From Nonomuraea turcica (GTDB lineage Bacteria > Actinomycetota > Actinomycetes > Streptosporangiales > Streptosporangiaceae): a stretch of DNA of 64,000 nucleotides. The position numbers and the translations under genes are program-made. This document shows, one piece after another, positions 15,782 to 22,793 of the stretch. The notes beneath the pieces were generated by a model. It was not told the origin of the DNA. It was given only the letters and a program-made list of their open reading frames with translations, and did no database searches. The stretch lies in NCBI RefSeq assembly GCF_030718205.1, contig NZ_JAUZQF010000034.1, positions 1 through 64,000 on the forward strand. The letters run 5' to 3'. Each line of letters opens with the position of its first letter. The stretch's first letter is position 1.

Positions 15782-17587
15782 ATGAGGCCACGTGTGAAGC
15801 CCGCCCTCCGGCGCATCGTCCGCGACGAGCAGACCCTGCAATACGGCGTGCACCCGCTGCGCGCCATCAAGCTGTCCGGTCTGGCCCGATCAGTCCAGCA
15901 GTGGATCGAGGGCCTCGACGGCACCCGTGACCTGGCGCGCGTGCTGGACGCGGCCAACGCCGCCGGGCTCGACGAGTGCCGCGCGCGTTCCCTGCTCGAC
16001 CAGCTCACCGCGCAAGGCACGCTCCACGACGCCGCCACCAGCCCCGCGCCCCTGCGCGACCTCACGCTGGCCGAGCGCGACCGTTTGAGACCCGACCTCG
16101 ATGCCCTGGACCTGGCCTCGACCGCGCCCGAGGGCGGGATCGGGCTCCTGATGCGGCGGCGGGCCGCCCGGGTGCGGCTCTATGGGGCCGGGCGGGTGGG
16201 TGCTCAGATCGTGGTCCTGCTGGCGGCTGCCGGTGTGGGGCACATCCGAGTGATCGACTCGGGCGCCGTCCGGGCAAGCGACATCACGCCCGGCGGGCTG
16301 ACGTGGTCGGAGCTGGGTCTGTCGCGGGAGGAGGGCGCGGTGGCGGCGGCCCGCAGGCTGCTCTCGGGCTGGCGCGGCGCCACCGACTCCCGCGTCCCGC
16401 CGTCCAGCGCCACCGGCTCCCGCATCCCGCCGCCCGGCGCCGCCAGCTCCCGCATCCCGCCGCCCGGCGCTACCGGCTCCCGCGTACCACGGCCGAGCGC
16501 CACGGTTCCGCGCGTCCCACCGCCCGGCGCCACCGGCTCGGCTTCGTCGGCGTCTGGGTTGCAGCCCGGCCGGGGACGCAGCGCGCCGCCCCTGGGCGAC
16601 CGGCGGTCGGCTGCCGGCACGCCCAGGCCTGCCGCCTTCCCTGCCCTCCCGCTCGCTACATCGACGCCGCCCGTGCCCGGGTCAGGCGCGCACACTCGTA
16701 CGGATGGCTGGCAGGGCCAACGCCGGACCGCACCCCAGGGACACCTCGAAAGAGCACACACCGCAGAGAGAAGCGGAACAGAGACGCGGAGGTCCAAGGC
16801 GGAGACGGCCGAAGCGCTAGAGACCCCGGCGCAGAGGACACCGGCGCAGAGGACACCGACCCAAAGCACCCCGACCCAAAGCACCCCGACCCAAAGGACA
16901 CCGACCCAGGGGACACCGGCTCGAAGGACGCAGGCTCAAAGGGCTCAGGCCCAAAGGGCGCAGGCTCCGGGGACTCAGGCACAGGGGAGTGCCGGGCGGG
17001 GAGAAGGTGGGGCTCAACCGGTCACCCGCAGGAGGCGAAAGGACCAGCGGATCGACGGGCAGGAGCCGGTCAGGCCGGCGGTCGAGGTGCTGGCCGGAGG
17101 AACGTACCTGGGAGACCGGTCAGATCGTCCCGACCTGGTCATCCTCGCGCCCGTCGGCCCGCTGGACGGCGTGCTGGTCAACGAGCTGACCTGCCTCGGC
17201 ATCCCCCACCTGCTGGCATCCGCCTTCGAAGGTCACGGCACGGTCGGCCCGCTGGTGTTGCCCGGCGAGACGGCATGCCTGCACTGTCTGGACCTGACCC
17301 GCCGCGACCACGACCCGGCCTGGCCGATCGTCACCGCTCGGCTGGGCGGTTATCCGCCCGGTGAGATCGCCTGCGACACGACTCTCGCGACCCTGGTCGC
17401 GGCCCAGGCGACCGGGCATGCGCTTGCTCATCTCGACGGCCAGGAGTCCGCTGTGACGAACGGCACAATGGACGTCTCCCCTGATTGGCACTGGAAAAGG
17501 CAGGCGTGGCGCATACACCCGCAATGTCGTTGTATGCGAAACGATCCTTATTCGCTAAGAATGGTCATGTCGCCCAAACGCGACTGA
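15782..17587 (+). CDS. ThiF/E1-like protein with a large low-complexity insert
   Basis: The ~601-aa product resembles the ThiF-family cyclodehydratase-type proteins found beside ABC1 kinases in actinobacteria. An N-terminal winged-helix-like region (about 1-110) is followed by the Rossmann segment RLYGAGRVGAQIVVLLAAAG, then about 230 residues of low-complexity repeats (about 198-430). The E1-like fold then resumes (PDLVILAPVGPLDGVLV, LPGETACLHCLDL, terminal CRC). CLHC and CRC suggest a zinc site. ATG at 15782 and GTG at 15794 are both possible starts; neither has a clear Shine-Dalgarno. The insert interrupts the nucleotide-binding domain, which is unusual. The substrate is unknown. Confidence 0.8.
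   Translation: MRPRVKPALRRIVRDEQTLQYGVHPLRAIKLSGLARSVQQWIEGLDGTRDLARVLDAANAAGLDECRARSLLDQLTAQGTLHDAATSPAPLRDLTLAERDRLRPDLDALDLASTAPEGGIGLLMRRRAARVRLYGAGRVGAQIVVLLAAAGVGHIRVIDSGAVRASDITPGGLTWSELGLSREEGAVAAARRLLSGWRGATDSRVPPSSATGSRIPPPGAASSRIPPPGATGSRVPRPSATVPRVPPPGATGSASSASGLQPGRGRSAPPLGDRRSAAGTPRPAAFPALPLATSTPPVPGSGAHTRTDGWQGQRRTAPQGHLERAHTAERSGTETRRSKAETAEALETPAQRTPAQRTPTQSTPTQSTPTQRTPTQGTPARRTQAQRAQAQRAQAPGTQAQGSAGRGEGGAQPVTRRRRKDQRIDGQEPVRPAVEVLAGGTYLGDRSDRPDLVILAPVGPLDGVLVNELTCLGIPHLLASAFEGHGTVGPLVLPGETACLHCLDLTRRDHDPAWPIVTARLGGYPPGEIACDTTLATLVAAQATGHALAHLDGQESAVTNGTMDVSPDWHWKRQAWRIHPQCRCMRNDPYSLRMVMSPKRD
16380..16535 (+). repeat. 30-nt coding repeat inside ThiF-like gene
   Basis: About five 10-residue units of the pattern ATGSRIPPPG are encoded in frame (variants ATDSRVPPSS, AASSRIPPPG, ATGSRVPRPS, ATVPRVPPPG). 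The unit length keeps the frame. It lies in the low-complexity insert of the ThiF-like gene. Confidence 0.85.
16833..16990 (+). repeat. 15-nt coding repeat inside ThiF-like gene
   Basis: About eleven 5-residue units (TPAQR, TPTQS, TPTQR, TQAQR, AQAQR and similar) are encoded in frame at the 3' part of the low-complexity insert. The unit differs in length and sequence from the 30-nt repeat nearby. Confidence 0.85.
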
Positions 17588-17651
17588 CCTGTTCCCGGGG
17601 ACGACCACGAAGGGGGGAAGCGGCATCTCTGCCGAGGTTCCGCGCATCAGT

Positions 17652-18986
17652 GTGAGCGATCTTCCGCGCCGTGCTGTCACGCGTTCTGCCAAGCTGGCCA
17701 CGCTTCCCCTGGGATTCGCCGGTCGCGCCGCCCTCGGGCTGGGCAAACGTCTCGGCGGCAAGTCCGCTGAGATCGTGGCGCAGGAAGTCCAGCAGCGTAC
17801 GGCCGAGCAGGTCTTCAAGGTGCTCGGCGAGCTCAAGGGCGGTGCGATGAAGCTCGGCCAGGCGCTGTCGATTTTCGAGGCGGCGCTTCCGCCGGAGATC
17901 GTCGGCCCCTACCGCGCCACCTTGACCAAGCTGCAGGACGCCGCTCCCCCGCTCCCCGTCTCCACCGTCCACAAGGTGCTCACGGAGCAGTTGGGCGACG
18001 ACTGGCGGGACCATTTCCGCTCGTTCGACGACCAGCCGACCGCCGCCGCCTCCATCGGCCAGGTGCACAAGGCCGTGTGGCACGACGGCCGGGAGGTGGC
18101 CGTCAAGATCCAGTACCCGGGGGCGGGGAAGGCCCTGCTCGGCGACTTCGCCCAGCTGGCCCGGCTGGGCAAGCTGTTCGGTGTCTTACTTCCTGGCCTC
18201 GACATGAAGGCCGTGCTGTCGGAGTTGCGTGAGCGGGTCGCGGAGGAGCTCGACTATCTCCGCGAGGCCGAGGCCCAACACGCCTTCGCCCTCGAGTTCG
18301 ACGGCGACCCCGACTTCCACGTCCCTGACGTGATCGCAGCCAACGAAATGGTGCTGGTCACCGAGTGGATGGACGGCACTCCGCTGTCGCGCGTCATCAC
18401 CGAGGGCACCCAAGAAGAGCGCGACCACGCCGGCCTGCTCTTCGTCCGTTTCCTGTTCTGCTCGCCGGCTCGGGTGGGGATGCTCCACGCCGACCCGCAC
18501 CCGGGCAATTTCCGCATGCTGGCCAACGGCAAGCTCGGTGTCCTCGACTTCGGCGCGGTCAACCGCATGCCCGATGGCTATCCCAGGGTCTTCGGGCAGT
18601 TAATGCGCATCTTCAACCAGGGCGACATGGAAACAGTCGTGACGGGGCTGCGTCAGGAAGGCTTCATCCGCAGTGACATCGAGATCGACCCCGACGCCTT
18701 GCGTGCCTTCCTCGCGCCGTATGTCGAGCCGACGGCCGTGGAGGAGTTCACGTTCAGCCGGGAGTGGCTCCAGGCTCAGGCGGCTGGCGTCACGGACCTG
18801 CGCCCCGGCAACGTGGTGCGCCAACTCAACCTGCCGACGTCGTACGTGCTCATCCATCGGGTGCATGCGGCAGGCGTGGGCGTGCTCTGCCAACTGGGCA
18901 CCACGGCCCGTTTCCGCGACGAGGTGATCCGCTGGGTCCCCGGCTTCGCCGACGACCCCGACGACCAGCCCTTGACAATCGGCTAA
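17652..18986 (+). CDS. ABC1/AarF-family atypical kinase
   Basis: The 444-aa product has the full ABC1/UbiB kinase signature. The KxGQ motif appears as GGAMKLGQALSIFE (about residue 60), the Ala-rich loop as AAASIGQVHKAV, the lysine as EVAVKIQYPG, the catalytic segment as LHADPHPGNFRM and the metal site as VLDFGAVNRM. It is equivalent by position to Rv3197. ABC1 proteins act as atypical ATPases/kinases in isoprenoid lipid metabolism; the role in actinobacteria is unclear. It starts with GTG and probably shares a transcript with the ThiF-like gene 64 bases upstream. Confidence 0.92.
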   Translation: MSDLPRRAVTRSAKLATLPLGFAGRAALGLGKRLGGKSAEIVAQEVQQRTAEQVFKVLGELKGGAMKLGQALSIFEAALPPEIVGPYRATLTKLQDAAPPLPVSTVHKVLTEQLGDDWRDHFRSFDDQPTAAASIGQVHKAVWHDGREVAVKIQYPGAGKALLGDFAQLARLGKLFGVLLPGLDMKAVLSELRERVAEELDYLREAEAQHAFALEFDGDPDFHVPDVIAANEMVLVTEWMDGTPLSRVITEGTQEERDHAGLLFVRFLFCSPARVGMLHADPHPGNFRMLANGKLGVLDFGAVNRMPDGYPRVFGQLMRIFNQGDMETVVTGLRQEGFIRSDIEIDPDALRAFLAPYVEPTAVEEFTFSREWLQAQAAGVTDLRPGNVVRQLNLPTSYVLIHRVHAAGVGVLCQLGTTARFRDEVIRWVPGFADDPDDQPLTIG

Positions 18987-19007
18987 CGGACGTCCCCTCC
19001 TGCGCCC

Positions 19008-19305
19008 GGCTGCAATCCCAGCCATCGCCTGTGCTCGCCTGCAACCCGGCCGTCGCTTGCGGCCGCCTGCAACCCCGATCGTCGCCTGCGCACACCTGCA
19101 CCCCAGCGGTCGGCTGCCCTCGCCTGCAACCCGGACGTCGCCTGCGCCCGCCTACAACCCGCGTCGTCGCCTGCCCTCGCCTGCAACCCCAGCGGTCGCC
19201 TGCCACCCCCGTTGTCGCCTGCGCCCGCCTGCAACCCGGCCGTCGCCTGTGCTCGCCTGCAACCCCGGTCGTCGCCTGCGCCCGCCTGCAACCCGGACAG
19301 TGACA
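19008..19305. repeat. ~28-nt tandem repeat array, about 10-11 units
   Basis: Units follow CCTGCAACCCGGCCGTCGCC plus TGCGCCCG, about 28 nt each with one or two base changes per copy and one irregular double unit. They run head to tail with no spacers. The array fills the space between the ABC1 gene and the convergent TetR gene. No convincing protein is encoded. It has no sequence in common with the 49-nt array at 14 kb. Confidence 0.88.
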
Positions 19306-19358
19306 CCCACCTCCGGCAACGTGGTCATCTGCACGCCGCGCAATAGAGCGCGAATGCG

Positions 19359-19988
19359 TTAGGCGAGGCCCGAGAGGAGGGCGTTGACGCCGTCGGTGAG
19401 GACGCGTTCGCCTTCCTCGCGCGAATCCAGGAACCAGCCGGGGAGCGGACTGCGGAGCGAGCACGTGAGCTCGATGCTGACGATGCCGTGGATCGTGGTC
19501 CACACCAGGTACGCCGCGCGCACAGGGTCCATCGAGCGGATGAGATGGGCCTCGGCGGCGGCGGAGGTGGCCTCGGTGAGCACGGAGAAGGTCAGGCCGA
19601 GGGCGTCGTTGCGCTGTTCGGGCGAGGGGTCGAAGTCGGGGAGCGGACGCTCGAACATCAGGGCGTAGAGGGCGGGATCGGATAGAGCGAACCGCCTGTA
19701 GCCGTACGCCACCGCCATGATCCGGGCGATCGGGTCCGTGGAGCCGTTCAGCGACCTGGTCATAGCCTCGTGGAGGATGCTGAAACCGTACCGGTAGATC
19801 GCCTCCAGGAGGCCGGCGCGGCCGCCGAAGCAGGTGTAGATGCCCATGGTGGAGGTTCCTGCGGCGTCTGCCACGCGGCGGAGGGTGAGATGGAGCGCGC
19901 CATGTTCGCGAAGGACGCGCATGGCCGCGTCGAGCAGGTCCTGGCGCAGGGCGCCGAGTTCTTTCGGGATGCTTACGTCTCTCGGCAC
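19359..19988 (-). CDS. TetR-family transcriptional regulator
   Basis: The protein has an N-terminal TetR DNA-binding domain: LLDAAMRVLREHG, then TLRRVADAAGTSTMGIYTCFGGRAGLLEAIYRYG, in which YxxF-G replaces the common YYHF. A C-terminal ligand domain (about 75-205) resembles TetR_C proteins with an AYLVWTTIHGIVSIEL helix. I chose GTG at 19988 (209 aa) because the frame upstream runs through a palindromic operator; an upstream start is possible. It is divergent from a broken membrane-protein gene that it probably represses. The ligand is unknown. Confidence 0.82.
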   Translation of the reverse strand: MPRDVSIPKELGALRQDLLDAAMRVLREHGALHLTLRRVADAAGTSTMGIYTCFGGRAGLLEAIYRYGFSILHEAMTRSLNGSTDPIARIMAVAYGYRRFALSDPALYALMFERPLPDFDPSPEQRNDALGLTFSVLTEATSAAAEAHLIRSMDPVRAAYLVWTTIHGIVSIELTCSLRSPLPGWFLDSREEGERVLTDGVNALLSGLA

Positions 19989-20006
19989 ACCCTCACCATA
20001 TCTGGC

Positions 20007-20034
20007 GATAACGAGCATCATAACGAGCGTTATC
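20007..20034. promoter_or_regulatory. Palindromic operator between TetR gene and membrane gene
   Basis: The interval contains a perfect palindrome ATAACGAGCGTTAT (20020-20033; arms ATAACG/CGTTAT) inside a longer imperfect palindrome with GATAACG...CGTTATC ends. It lies between the divergent starts at 19988 and 20057, the expected place for a TetR autoregulatory site. Confidence 0.65.
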
Positions 20035-20056
20035 ACCGAGAGAAGGGCACTTCGAG

Positions 20057-20659
20057 ATGCGGGTCTATCGGGTCACCGGAGCGGCGGGGTTCGTCTGCGC
20101 CCTGCTGCTCGTCATCAATTCCGCCAGGCGGGCGGGGTTCCTGCCGGAGACGGCGCTCACACATGCCATCGCACCGTTCGCGGCGCTCACCGGCTTACTC
20201 GCGATCACCGGGATCTATCTGCACATTCGGGGTACGGCGGGCAGTCTCGGGCTCGTCGGCTAGGTCCTCAACTCGGCCGGCCTGGCTGGAGCGTTCGCCA
20301 TCGAGTACATCCTTCATTTCGTCTTTCCGTACTTGGGCGGCGGCACGGTGAGCGCTCTGCTGGCGGGCGGCACGGGGCGGGCGTTCCTGGTCACGTCGGT
20401 CGTGCTGGTGATGGGGGTGCTGACGTTCGGCGTGGCAGCGATCCGGAGCGGGGCGATGCCGGTCGTGGCCGTGAGCCTGTACGCCGTGGGGATGATTCCC
20501 GGGTCGCTGCGGAACTTGATGCCGCTGCCGGTGTATCTGGGCGGGCTGGTGCTGGCGGCGATCGGGGTCGCGTGGATGGCGGCGCGACTCTGGTCCGCGC
20601 AGGAGGAGCCCGTCGCGCCCGCCCGCAGTGTGCGGAGGGAGGTACGGCCCACCACCTAG
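20057..20659 (+). pseudogene. Small membrane protein gene broken by one nonsense codon
   Basis: The frame encodes about 200 aa with several hydrophobic helices (GAAGFVCALLLVIN; IAPFAALTGLLAITGIYL; FLVTSVVLVMGVLTFGVAAI; VYLGGLVLAAIGVAWMAA). An in-frame TAG at 20261-20263 interrupts it after GSLGLVG. The same frame continues with VLNSAGLAGAFAIEYILHF, with membrane-protein composition on both sides. A TAC (Tyr) to TAG change would explain it. ATG at 20057 follows GAGAAGG. The gene is divergent from the TetR regulator and probably its target. I do not recognise the family. The upstream 68-aa piece could still be made. Confidence 0.75.
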
Positions 20660-20703
20660 GCCGACCGGCCGCCCGCGGTGGGGGCGTCTGTCGTGGAAAG
20701 GGG

Positions 20704-20735
20704 AAGAGCCGGGCGCTGGGTTGCACCCGGCTCTT
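20704..20735 (+). terminator. Hairpin after the broken membrane gene
   Basis: A 10-bp stem AAGAGCCGGG / CCCGGCTCTT with a 12-nt loop lies 45 bases past the stop. No strong U-run follows, but the position fits transcription termination. Confidence 0.55.
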
Positions 20736-20754
20736 CACTGATCTGGGGTCTCAC

Positions 20755-20787
20755 GGGGAGATCCTGCGCCGGCGGCAGGATCTCCCC
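20755..20787 (-). terminator. Hairpin after the 54-aa coiled protein gene
   Basis: A perfect 13-bp stem GGGGAGATCCTGC / GCAGGATCTCCCC (7-nt loop) ends 3 bases before the stop codon of the minus-strand gene at 20790. With the hairpin at 20704 it forms a terminator pair between convergent genes. Confidence 0.6.
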
Positions 20788-20789
20788 AG

Positions 20790-20954
20790 TCAGAACTCCC
20801 GGTCCAGGGCCTTGCGGAGGCGGTCGTTGGCCTTCTTGACCTCTCGCCGCGCCCGCTGCACACGACTCACGCGCAGGGCGAGGCGTTGCTCCTCCGCCTC
20901 TCGGTGGAGGGTTTGTATTCGGTCATTGACCAGGTCATGGATGAGATAAGACAT
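20790..20954 (-). CDS. Small basic helical protein, 54 aa
   Basis: The protein (MSYLIHDLVNDRIQTLHREA, then an Arg/Lys/Glu-rich helix ending KALDREF) is predicted to be one long amphipathic, highly charged helix. ATG at 20954 was chosen for GAGGAG 7 bases upstream; an upstream ATG at 20984 lacks such a site. It lies just downstream of wblC on the same strand, with its own terminator. I do not recognise a family; DNA- or RNA-binding or a protein-partner role are only possibilities. Confidence 0.6.
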   Translation of the reverse strand: MSYLIHDLVNDRIQTLHREAEEQRLALRVSRVQRARREVKKANDRLRKALDREF

Positions 20955-21021
20955 TCCGCTGCTCCTCGTCGGCTGAGCTCTCATTGGTTTTTCGCTTTCT
21001 GGCTAGAAGGTGCGCGGTGGT

Positions 21022-21291
21022 TCAGGCAGCGACCGGGTGCTTGCGGGGACGCCCGCGCGGACGCTTGCGGGGAACGACGGTCCCCCTGAGGATCAGCTCG
21101 CCGCCCCAGACGCCCCACGGCTCCTCGCGCTCGAGCGCGCGGTCGAGGCAGGACTTCTGGATCGGGCAGCCGCCGCAGAGCGCCTTCGCGAACTCCACGT
21201 CCTCCGGCGACTCGGCGAACCACAGGTCAGGGTCGGTACGACAGGGGATCTTGGCTTCGTCGATCAGGTCCATGATCGTCTTGGCCCCCAT
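21022..21291 (-). CDS. wblC: WhiB-family regulator WblC/WhiB7 with AT-hook
   Basis: The 89-aa product has the four [4Fe-4S] cysteines C17, C39, C42 and C48, the GVWGG turn (about 60-64) and a C-terminal AT-hook KRPRGRPRK (about 76-84), the combination that marks WhiB7/WblC. These proteins bind the housekeeping sigma factor and activate intrinsic antibiotic-resistance genes. ATG at 21291 is fixed by AAAGGAG six bases upstream; the frame is open further upstream only through the leader. Upstream lie an attenuator hairpin, a leader ORF and a WblC-type promoter. Neighbours (ABC1, UvrD2, mycoredoxin) match mycobacterial whiB7. Confidence 0.93.
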   Translation of the reverse strand: MGAKTIMDLIDEAKIPCRTDPDLWFAESPEDVEFAKALCGGCPIQKSCLDRALEREEPWGVWGGELILRGTVVPRKRPRGRPRKHPVAA

Positions 21292-21360
21292 CTTCTTCTC
21301 CTTTTGTCGATCTTTTTTGATCTTGGTCGGGACACCTCGTAGGTGGGTCGGGATCGCGGA

Positions 21361-21434
21361 CAAACAAATAGGCCGCGGATCCGTCTGTGGATCCGCGGCC
21401 TGGGGGCTACTTTCGCCGGTCAGGTTATGACCGG
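21361..21434 (-). promoter_or_regulatory. Transcription attenuator in the wblC leader
   Basis: On the minus strand two hairpins stand in series. The first has 7-bp arms CCGGTCA/TGACCGG (21434-21416), with the leader-ORF stop codon TGA inside its 3' arm. The second is a perfect 13-bp stem AGGCCGCGGATCC / GGATCCGCGGCCT (21401-21370, 6-nt loop) followed by the T-rich ATTTGTTTG (21369-21361), a textbook intrinsic terminator. It lies about 70 bases before the wblC start, so readthrough is needed for expression. Ribosome position on the leader ORF could decide termination. Confidence 0.85.
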
Positions 21435-21683
21435 TGTATCCCTCCAGGGTTGCGGACCGCACAGTCCACCCTTGGTGAGCTGGTTGGCCGGCAGTTCGAT
21501 ACGTCCTGCGTAGACGGGAGCGCCTTGCACGGCCCCACGGACGTGGGCGCGCGCGGAGAAGGCGGCGGCCTGGCTACGGACAGACTTCTCGTGCCGCAAC
21601 TTGGCCGGCCCATCGACGAGCCTCACCGCGTCACGGCATGCGGAAGCGAGCCACTTCGTGGCCGACATCTGAATGCTGATCAC
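21420..21683 (-). CDS. wblC leader ORF, 87 aa
   Basis: The GTG at 21683 is preceded by GGAGGTGAG at ideal spacing, one of the best ribosome-binding sites in the window, so this ORF is very likely translated. The product is basic and helical (VDGPAKLRHEKSVRSQAAAF), has no signal peptide, and ends WRDTPVIT. I do not recognise it as a known family. Its stop lies about 20 bases before the attenuator terminator of wblC. Upstream ORFs that couple translation stress to whiB7/wblC transcription are known; this one is long for that role. It could also be an independent protein. Confidence 0.65.
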   Translation of the reverse strand: MISIQMSATKWLASACRDAVRLVDGPAKLRHEKSVRSQAAAFSARAHVRGAVQGAPVYAGRIELPANQLTKGGLCGPQPWRDTPVIT

Positions 21684-21744
21684 CGGGGCTCACCTCCACT
21701 CTCTGAGATCGTCGGAACAGGAGTGTCCGACTCGCTTGACCATG

Positions 21745-21785
21745 ACCCTAAACCGGGAACCCGGGAAGGGGCAACATATTTTCGA
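21745..21785 (-). promoter_or_regulatory. Candidate WblC-dependent promoter of the wblC unit
   Basis: The minus strand reads AAAATATG directly before TTGCCC (21774-21769), an 18-base spacer, then TAGGGT (21750-21745). An A/T-rich block abutting the -35 is the known WhiB7/WblC recognition feature at its own promoter. The site lies between the thioesterase gene end (21811) and the leader ORF start (21683). Confidence 0.55.
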
Positions 21786-21810
21786 CCTGCGATTTCGTAA
21801 CTTCGTCGCC

Positions 21811-22680
21811 CTATTTCAGTGGCCTGATCATGGCCTCCTGGACGACGGAGACCACGAGATCGCCCGACGCGGTGAACATCTCACCACGAGCCAGCCCCCT
21901 CGCGCCAGCCGACCACGGCGCCTCCTGGGCGTAGAGCAGCCAGTCGTCGGCGCGGAAGGGGCGGTGGAACCACATGGCGTGATCCAGCGAGGCGCCCATG
22001 ATGTTCGAGACGCCCCAGGCCATGCCGTGCGCCAGCAGGATCGTGTCGACCAGCGTGAAGTCGGAGGCGTATGCGGCCAGCACCACGTGCAGGAGCGGAT
22101 CGTCGGGCAGCTCGGCGTCGTAGCGGAACCACACGTTGGTCTGGGCGCTGCGCAACTCGGGCTTGTTGTAGGCCTCCCAGGTCAGCGGCGAGGCGTGCCG
22201 GGAGTCCACCGGCCGGGGCCTCGACAGCCAGTCGCGGAATTCCGGGTGGTCTCCGACCAGCTCGAACATGCGCTCCTGGAACGTCGGCAGCGTCTCGGGA
22301 CCGGGCACGGCGGGCATCACGGACGCTTGGTGCTCCACCCCCTCCTCGAGGACGTGGAACGACGCCGACATCGTGAAGATCGCCTTGCCATGCTGGACCG
22401 CGACGACCCTGCGGGTGCTGAACGAACGCCCGTCGCGCACCCGATCCACGTTGTAGACGATCGGGATCGACGGGTCGCCGGGGCGAATGAAATACGCGTG
22501 GAGCGAATGCACGTTGCGGTCGCTGGTGACTGTGCGGCCGGCCGCGACCAGGGCCTGCGCCGCCACCTGGCCGCCGAAGACGCGTTGGATGCGCTCCTCG
22601 GGGCTCCTCCCCCGGAAGATGTCCAGCTCGATCTGCTCCAGGTCGAGCAGGTCGAGCAGCTCCTTGAGCGCCTCGTTCAC
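21811..22680 (-). CDS. tesB: Acyl-CoA thioesterase II (TesB-like)
   Basis: The 289-aa product has the double hot-dog layout of TesB. The N-terminal half contains RVFGGQVAAQALVAAGRTV and VHSLHAYFIRPGDPSIPI, and the C-terminal half contains LRSAQTNVWFRYDAELPDD, SLDHAMWFHRPFRADDWLLY and ARGLARGEMF. Catalytic Asp (family D/T/Q triad) is likely in ASDFTLVDT. It hydrolyses acyl-CoA to fatty acid and CoA in the cytoplasm. GTG at 22680 gives the usual length; the open frame upstream is not supported by family length. It is followed by the wblC promoter. Confidence 0.92.
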   Translation of the reverse strand: MNEALKELLDLLDLEQIELDIFRGRSPEERIQRVFGGQVAAQALVAAGRTVTSDRNVHSLHAYFIRPGDPSIPIVYNVDRVRDGRSFSTRRVVAVQHGKAIFTMSASFHVLEEGVEHQASVMPAVPGPETLPTFQERMFELVGDHPEFRDWLSRPRPVDSRHASPLTWEAYNKPELRSAQTNVWFRYDAELPDDPLLHVVLAAYASDFTLVDTILLAHGMAWGVSNIMGASLDHAMWFHRPFRADDWLLYAQEAPWSAGARGLARGEMFTASGDLVVSVVQEAMIRPLK

Positions 22681-22793
22681 GTCTCCGTCCCCCTCATGCG
22701 TTCCGATACTTGGACAAGTCTGACGTGCCGCCCATTTCCCCCCAAATGCGGCCCAGCCGTGTCCGATGATTCCGTGCTGGGATTTCGGGTTCG

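Noticed and set aside
15397..16065. 222-aa minus-strand frame across 15.4-16.1 kb
   Set aside because: Mostly overlaps the ThiF-like gene; the non-overlapping tail has no ribosome site or family signal.
19008..19305. CRISPR array
   Set aside because: The 28-nt units are contiguous and vary along their length; there are no unique spacers of constant size and no cas genes in the window.
20057..20659. Recoding of the internal TAG (readthrough or special amino acid)
   Set aside because: No recoding signal or tRNA is seen; a simple TAC-to-TAG mutation explains it.
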